A stretch of DNA of 64,000 bases from Apostichopus japonicus (Eukaryota > Echinodermata > Holothuroidea > Aspidochirotida > Stichopodidae), in the NCBI RefSeq assembly GCF_037975245.1, contig NC_092568.1, positions 23,152,501 through 23,216,500 of the forward strand, written 5' to 3'. The position numbers and the translations under genes are program-made. The notes beneath the pieces were generated by a model, which did no database searches, was not told where the DNA came from, and saw only the letters and a program-made list of their open reading frames with translations. Positions 58,901 through 64,000 of the stretch are shown here, in pieces (position 1 is the first letter of the stretch; each line of letters opens with the position of its first letter).

Positions 58901-60460
58901 ATGAACTTTCAGTTTTAAAAGATAGAGTCAATTTATTTTATAATTGTGTTCTTCATGTAGAGAATCAAATATAATTATGAAAAGACATTCTTGGGTATTA
59001 ATTCTTCTCTTGTGATATGTAAATCTAGGCATAGCTCTGTGAATTAGAAAACAATCACCAGGTTGTATACTGCACTCAAATGTGATATGTTCTTGACTAA
59101 CACTTGAACTCTTTGGAGAATTCATTCCTAACCAAGACATTCATCATATGCATGGGTACAACCATGTATACTTCTAAGGGGGCTTTGCCATGGGGTGGGG
59201 ACTGATGTGAGTAAGGGGAGGGGGGCACTGACACGACATCAAACAGGAGGACACATCCACAATTTGATATGATATGGCTGTGGGTGCCAGACAAGAAACC
59301 ATGTTTAGATGCTTTGGAGTCAATGCAGTTTACATATCTCAATGTCACGAATATTATAGATATGCAGTTTGGAGGATAGTGTTGTAAATTGCCTGATTGT
59401 CCAGCCTAGTGCCGGATGTCTGGCCACCCAAAGAAAACCTGATATTCCTTTGTTTACCTGGTTATCAGTAACTCAACCCCTCCAACCCCCCCCCCCCCCC
59501 CACCCACCAGAAACTTAGATAAGCTTACATATTGGCATTACTACAATATTTTCTATTTTCACACGATTATAGGCCTTGCAACTTAAATAGACAAATTAGA
59601 AAATGTGAAGGAAAATGTGTGCAATCCAAGCAAGACATACAAAATATTATGTTCTCATTACGCTGGGTGTTCACCGTACCTATATATACAGTATGCTTTT
59701 AATAAGTTCGATAGACGATCTCACAATACAGTTGGTGACCTTAGCTAACCTTGGCTGAAATACTATAAAGTTTACAGTTATATTGCTCATTAAATTATGG
59801 TATTGCCGCACGTTTTAATTCATTTATCATATCGAGTTTTGTTTCAAATGTAAACATGGCCCTTTTAAATCCAAAGTTTTGCTTCATTGAACCCGGAATT
59901 GAAATAAATTAAGTTTTCAGATCGAATCGGAATCCGTTCCACAACTAATTGCCTATATTTGTCCTTGACTACAAACACTTTGCAACCCAAGTTATAACGT
60001 ATATGTTTTCTGTATGGATTCGATGTGGTAACTACTTGAAGAAGTGTAAACAAATATAAATGTGTAATAACTGTTGAACAGTTAATATGCCATGTAGGCC
60101 TCTATCTTATCTGAACTACATGGTACCGAGTCTACGAAAGTAATTACAGCAGCCTTTATTGTTAATTTCAATCACTGCATGCATAATTGGTCCTGCCTTA
60201 TCGACTCGGTTGTACATTAACCGCGTTTCTTCTCATTATAGGGGCGTCATTGTAAGGTTCGACGACTTGGGCAGTGGGGGAGGGGTCCGATTGTCCCGAC
60301 AAAAAAGGTCTCAAATTTCCTTTGACCGATACTCCTATCTCAGATGTCATGGATGCTGACACCGCATTATGAAGAAACGAACAATCACGTAATATTTTAT
60401 TTCGATATTTCGAATGATTATGTCGTTATATTACACACAAAAAAAAAGAAAACCAAGAAC
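58899..60460. other. Downstream intergenic DNA, no gene seen
   Basis: Unremarkable AT-rich sequence with a G-rich stretch at 59196-59225 and a long C-run at 59488-59501. A stretch at 60240-60310 (GGGGCGTCATTG, AGTGGGGGAGGGGTCCG) has the look of repeat-derived DNA. Confidence 0.45.
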
Positions 60461-60735
60461 AAACATCGACATTTCGAAACAAAATGTCGAAAATTTGACA
60501 TATTTTGTAGCAATTTCGAGAATAAACGTGGCAAAATTTCACACTTGTAAGATGAATGTAGACTTGCTAAGATAAAGGCGTCAATAGTTCCAGATGAAAC
60601 GTGAAAATTTGAACTTTGAACGAGATTTATGGTGAAACGTCACATAGCCTATTTTAACTGAAACTGCAACATTACGAGATAAATGTCGAAATTCGGAGAT
60701 AAAGCATCAACATATTGAGATGAAAAGTCTAAATT
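60460..60735. repeat. Degenerate satellite, unit about 21-22 bp
   Basis: Recurring, diverged units of the kind GAGATAAATGTCGAAATT: ATTTCGAAACAAAATGTCG, TTTCGAGAATAAACGTGG, TTACGAGATAAATGTCG, TCGGAGATAAAGCATC and TTGAGATGAAAAGTC. It is old enough that no two units are identical. Confidence 0.6.
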
Positions 60736-62870
60736 TGATGGAAAGTCAAGCTATTCCCATAAAACGTAGCAGACTTTGTGGTCAAACGGCAACGTGCCTG
60801 GGACGTAGACAAGGTCAGATAAAAATCATTAACATTCTCAAAATGAAACTACGCCCCTCCTCTATACCAATACCCCGGCCGCGTAATGGTGCCATTGATC
60901 GCCCTGATTAATTTTCCCGGAAGTGTCATGATTTTCCTGACAAACCGCAAAATTCACTGCCGACCGTCGCTTTGTTCCGACGGAATATTAATTTCTGGGG
61001 TGATACACCCTATCGCCATTCAAAGTAAAGCCCTTGATTCTTATATAACTTTCAGAACAATCCTCGAGGGAACTCTGAGAATGAAATGATTCTTATCTGC
61101 GCAGGAGCGTGGATAAAACGTTCACTAAATTTTATAGTAATTCTCACTATATATTGTCTAGCCAACTTTCACTGACATGTGACCAACGCTGCTCCTTCAT
61201 CAATCAGTATTTCGGCGTAGACTCGACCACCCCAATCCACCCACCCCACCCCACCCCCCCGATCATCCTTCCCACCCTTACTGTTAACTTCTTGGCAGTG
61301 CCAGTGATAGAATTTCGGATCGATTCGTGAACAACATATTTAAAGCAGCTTTCTGTTTACACTTTTGCTGAATTCCAGGATAGAATATCACGGAAGTTGG
61401 GCCATCCGACTATAGGCCGAATAAGTATCCGGGATATGTCCATAACCGACAGCAGTTTAGTTGTTACTAATCATTACTATTAAGTTGTTCTGCACCCTTA
61501 GGTGAAAACAGACCCCTGGTAGATGGTTTTGGCGCCAAGATATGTAGTTTCAATTTGAAGTTTTGTGGCATTTAATTAATTATCGTAAATGGCAACAGCA
61601 GAGTAAGCCTGTAAGATCATCATCGTGGCAATTGACCAGCCTGAGCAAGTTAACGTTTTTGTGAGTATTACGCATATGGTAAATGGTTAATTTAATGTCC
61701 CATCGAAATGTTACAACGTTTACATAAGTTTATTTCATCAATTTTTTGAAAATGTTGCACATAGTAAATAGGGTGTTGCAACTGAGAATGTACACTATTG
61801 TCTAAATGGATGAGGCCCTAATTGTTGAATTTGGATAATGTGAAGTTAAAGTTTAAAATTAACAATTACAATATGATGGTGAATCAGATTGGGAGAGGGG
61901 AGGCACATAGTATATAACGGGGTGGGGGAGCATATCCCCCTCTTCCCGTGCCTGGCTACAAGGGTGCGCAGGGGTCAGAACAGAAGTTTATTTATACAAG
62001 GAGCGTTCAGTGCTGGTCATGCTTGAACTTTATGAAAATTGTAGGTATGAAGAAAGAAATAGTATGTTGTGCATGTAAGAAAAGTGTTCTTTCGGCCTTT
62101 CTTTACAGTTATACTTCACTACAACACGCAGATTGTTAGATTAATGGAACACAACATGTGCGCAAGCGTATACCAAATATCGGATTTGATTAGGAGACTA
62201 CGGTGGCTGGTGGGCCCTCTTTTGCCCTGGGCCGTGGAGCGCTGCCCGATTACCTGTCCTGTCACCAGTCTCTGACGACTCGGCGGCGTACTATAATATT
62301 AATTGTAGTGGCAACGCTATGCGAACATAAATGAGATGAACATATGTTACCATATTTCGCACGGAATTTTGCCAGAAGTAATAGCGTCTGTCTAGAGCAC
62401 ATGGCGATTAAAACTACCCTGTTTTCTAATGTGTCCCTCTTGTTATAATTTGAAAGTTTTTCAACCTCCACGCAGTTGCTTTCTGCGATTTCGTTCTCAG
62501 CTTATGTGAAACTTAGAGAACGACTTATGTTATCATGATAAGATCCATGTAGTAGAGTGTATCAGCGAAAATGATAAATAGATTTGAGTCGGTAATAAAG
62601 AATAATATTTAAATTCATCAGCGATGTATTTGAAAAGTTCTTAGCAAATACAAATACCGAGGTTCTGGTTACTCTTGTGAATATTTTATATGCATAGTCA
62701 TAGATATATCCCATAATAGAAAGTTATTACGCTTGTAAATCAAAACATTTTGAAAATCTTGACAATTGGAAACATTTTCCAGTAAAAGCTTGGGTAAGGT
62801 TATGGACTTTGATATAACGAATAAATTCAGACCATCTTCGGTGGTTAACATTACAAGATATAGCGCAACT
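60736..62870. other. Downstream intergenic DNA, no gene seen
   Basis: More GC and CpG than the intronic DNA in places (60830-60990, 62190-62290). Open frames are short. A C-rich stretch lies at 61230-61260. No family match was recognised. Confidence 0.45.
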
Positions 62871-63109
62871 CGCTTCGAATTCAGTAACTGTTTGCTAGTC
62901 GCGGAAGAAACTTAACAATGGGTGTTGTTTAACACTCAACATAATTTATGCGTTCATCCGTTGACTCGACTAGCCGATAGTCCCACACACAGGGATCAAT
63001 CAGATGTTGTAAATTGGAACCATTACACCGGAATTTTACAGGATTAAACTAGAGAAGCTGGCTCCATTCCATTAGATTTGGTCGGCGTTTTAAATTTGAT
63101 CCAAGGTGA
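62870..63109 (+). other. Possible noncoding first exon of a gene beyond the window
   Basis: A consensus donor, CCAAG|GTGAGT (exon end near 63106), ends a stretch of relatively CpG-containing DNA with no long ORF. The DNA that follows (63.2-63.9 kb) has the same GGCCTA/TAGGCT-rich texture as the VPS39/BANF1 promoter region. This is suggestive only, with no transcript or coding exon to confirm it. Confidence 0.2.
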
Positions 63110-63900
63110 GTTTTATTTGTTACAATTTTGGTCACAAATGACATAGCACCTGCCGTATAATTATATCGATGTACACACATAATCTGTATATGGCTTCACA
63201 CTCATTCGCTGGTACCTCGACAGAGATACGATATCATAGTACAGTACATTTCTATGTTAGGCTTAGTATTGTATTTTCTCAGAAAACTGGAAATGGGATG
63301 GGTCGCTGTACACATGCTAGCCCAAACCGTTAAGTTCGGCCTAACCACAATTGAACGGTTACTGAGGATGTTCATATTGATGCCATTTAATTGGAAATGT
63401 CACACTAATTGAATTAGGCTACTGCTTATTAGATTGTTACCTTTTTATCTGAGACCTTACTTAGGTTGTACACTGAAATTCAGCATTAATTTCACTGCAA
63501 ACAGCAGGATCAGTTCCCAGGATAGCCTAGTCTATGTTAACATTTGAATTTTGAGTTAGGACTTAAGCTAAGCTGTTCTGTATCATTTTACACGAATCCC
63601 CATTGACTTTCTCACAAAATCTTCAAACTAATGTGTTGTCTAACTTGAAGACAACATAGACGTTGTCACAAAGTAAAAACTAAGAGTCATGATTGTAAAG
63701 CAGACATTAATCATTGATGCCTGGCACCATCTATTTTCAATATCATGAGCTTGAATTTACTTAGGGCTAGGACTACTTCACTTTACTCACTCGTAAACAA
63801 TTTCCTAGGTTGCTCTTTGGCGGCTTCAAATGGTCTACAATTGCCTCAATTGCCCCAGTTATCGGAACACTTAGTTGTACTTAGGCCAGGCTACTTTCTT
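63110..63900. other. GGCCTA-rich DNA at the right edge, no gene seen
   Basis: Contains TAGGCTTAG, CGGCCTAACC, TTAGGCTACT, TAGCCTAGTC and AGGCCAGGCTAC. It resembles 4.1-6.4 kb in word content. No exon was recognised. Confidence 0.4.
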
Positions 63901-64000
63901 TCCAGTGGCGAAGCTAGTGGTATTGGTCAGAGGGGGCGAGAATGGTCTGTAGGGGCGCTTTCAACACTATCAAAGCGGAGCGCCACTACAGGTTGGCACG
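63901..64000 (+). mobile_element. Truncated repeat or transposon end at the window edge
   Basis: CAGTGGCGAAGCTAGTGGT followed by AGGGGCGCTTTC and GGAGCGCCACTAC has the form of the terminal sequence of a DNA transposon or SINE common in invertebrate genomes (CAGTGGCGTAGC-like). It continues past the window, so the class cannot be settled. Confidence 0.4.

Overview
This is a metazoan nuclear genome window. It is AT-rich, with spliced genes, long introns, tRNA-derived SINEs, DNA-transposon-like elements and several minisatellites. Protein similarity, gene structure and repeat style suggest a marine invertebrate, possibly an echinoderm; that placement is a weak inference. Nothing bacterial, phage-like or organellar is visible.

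The window holds two well-supported protein-coding genes, arranged head to head. On the minus strand, 2140-2851, is a complete two-exon BANF1 gene (barrier-to-autointegration factor, 89 aa). On the plus strand, 6140-54854, is a complete 19-exon VPS39 gene (HOPS tethering subunit, 885 aa). I reconstructed every VPS39 exon from GT-AG sites, phase continuity and family similarity; the coding length is 2658 nt including the stop. The 3.3 kb between the two start codons is the probable divergent promoter region and is rich in GGCCTA/CTAG words. The two genes have unrelated roles (chromatin and nuclear envelope versus late endosome/lysosome fusion), so the arrangement suggests at most a shared promoter.

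VPS39 exons 1-18 occupy 6.1-27.4 kb. Exon 19, which encodes the C-terminal zinc-binding module, lies 27.3 kb downstream. That last intron carries a possible alternative terminal exon at 27.9 kb, an orphan terminal-exon-like ORF with its own polyadenylation signal at 31.0-31.3 kb, an orphan ORF at 39.9-40.25 kb, a 26-bp minisatellite (33.5-33.9 kb), a 35-bp minisatellite of about 1.2 kb (51.3-52.5 kb) and inverted copies of a dispersed repeat (40.6 and 48.3 kb). Intron 10 contains a minus-strand SINE, a foldback element with an 11-bp target duplication and, one base beyond that duplication, the start of a second insertion: a 1.77-kb hAT-like element with a 6-bp target duplication. Intron 11 begins with a 56/58-bp minisatellite made from the end of exon 11 together with its splice donor.

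From 54.9 kb to the end I see no confident gene. There are SINE, microsatellite and degenerate satellite sequences. GGCCTA-rich DNA with a possible noncoding first exon near 63.1 kb hints that another gene begins near the right edge. The observations most worth checking are the exon-11 splice-donor array, the possible intronic terminal exon of VPS39, the orphan exon at 31 kb and the hammerhead-like motif in the foldback arms.
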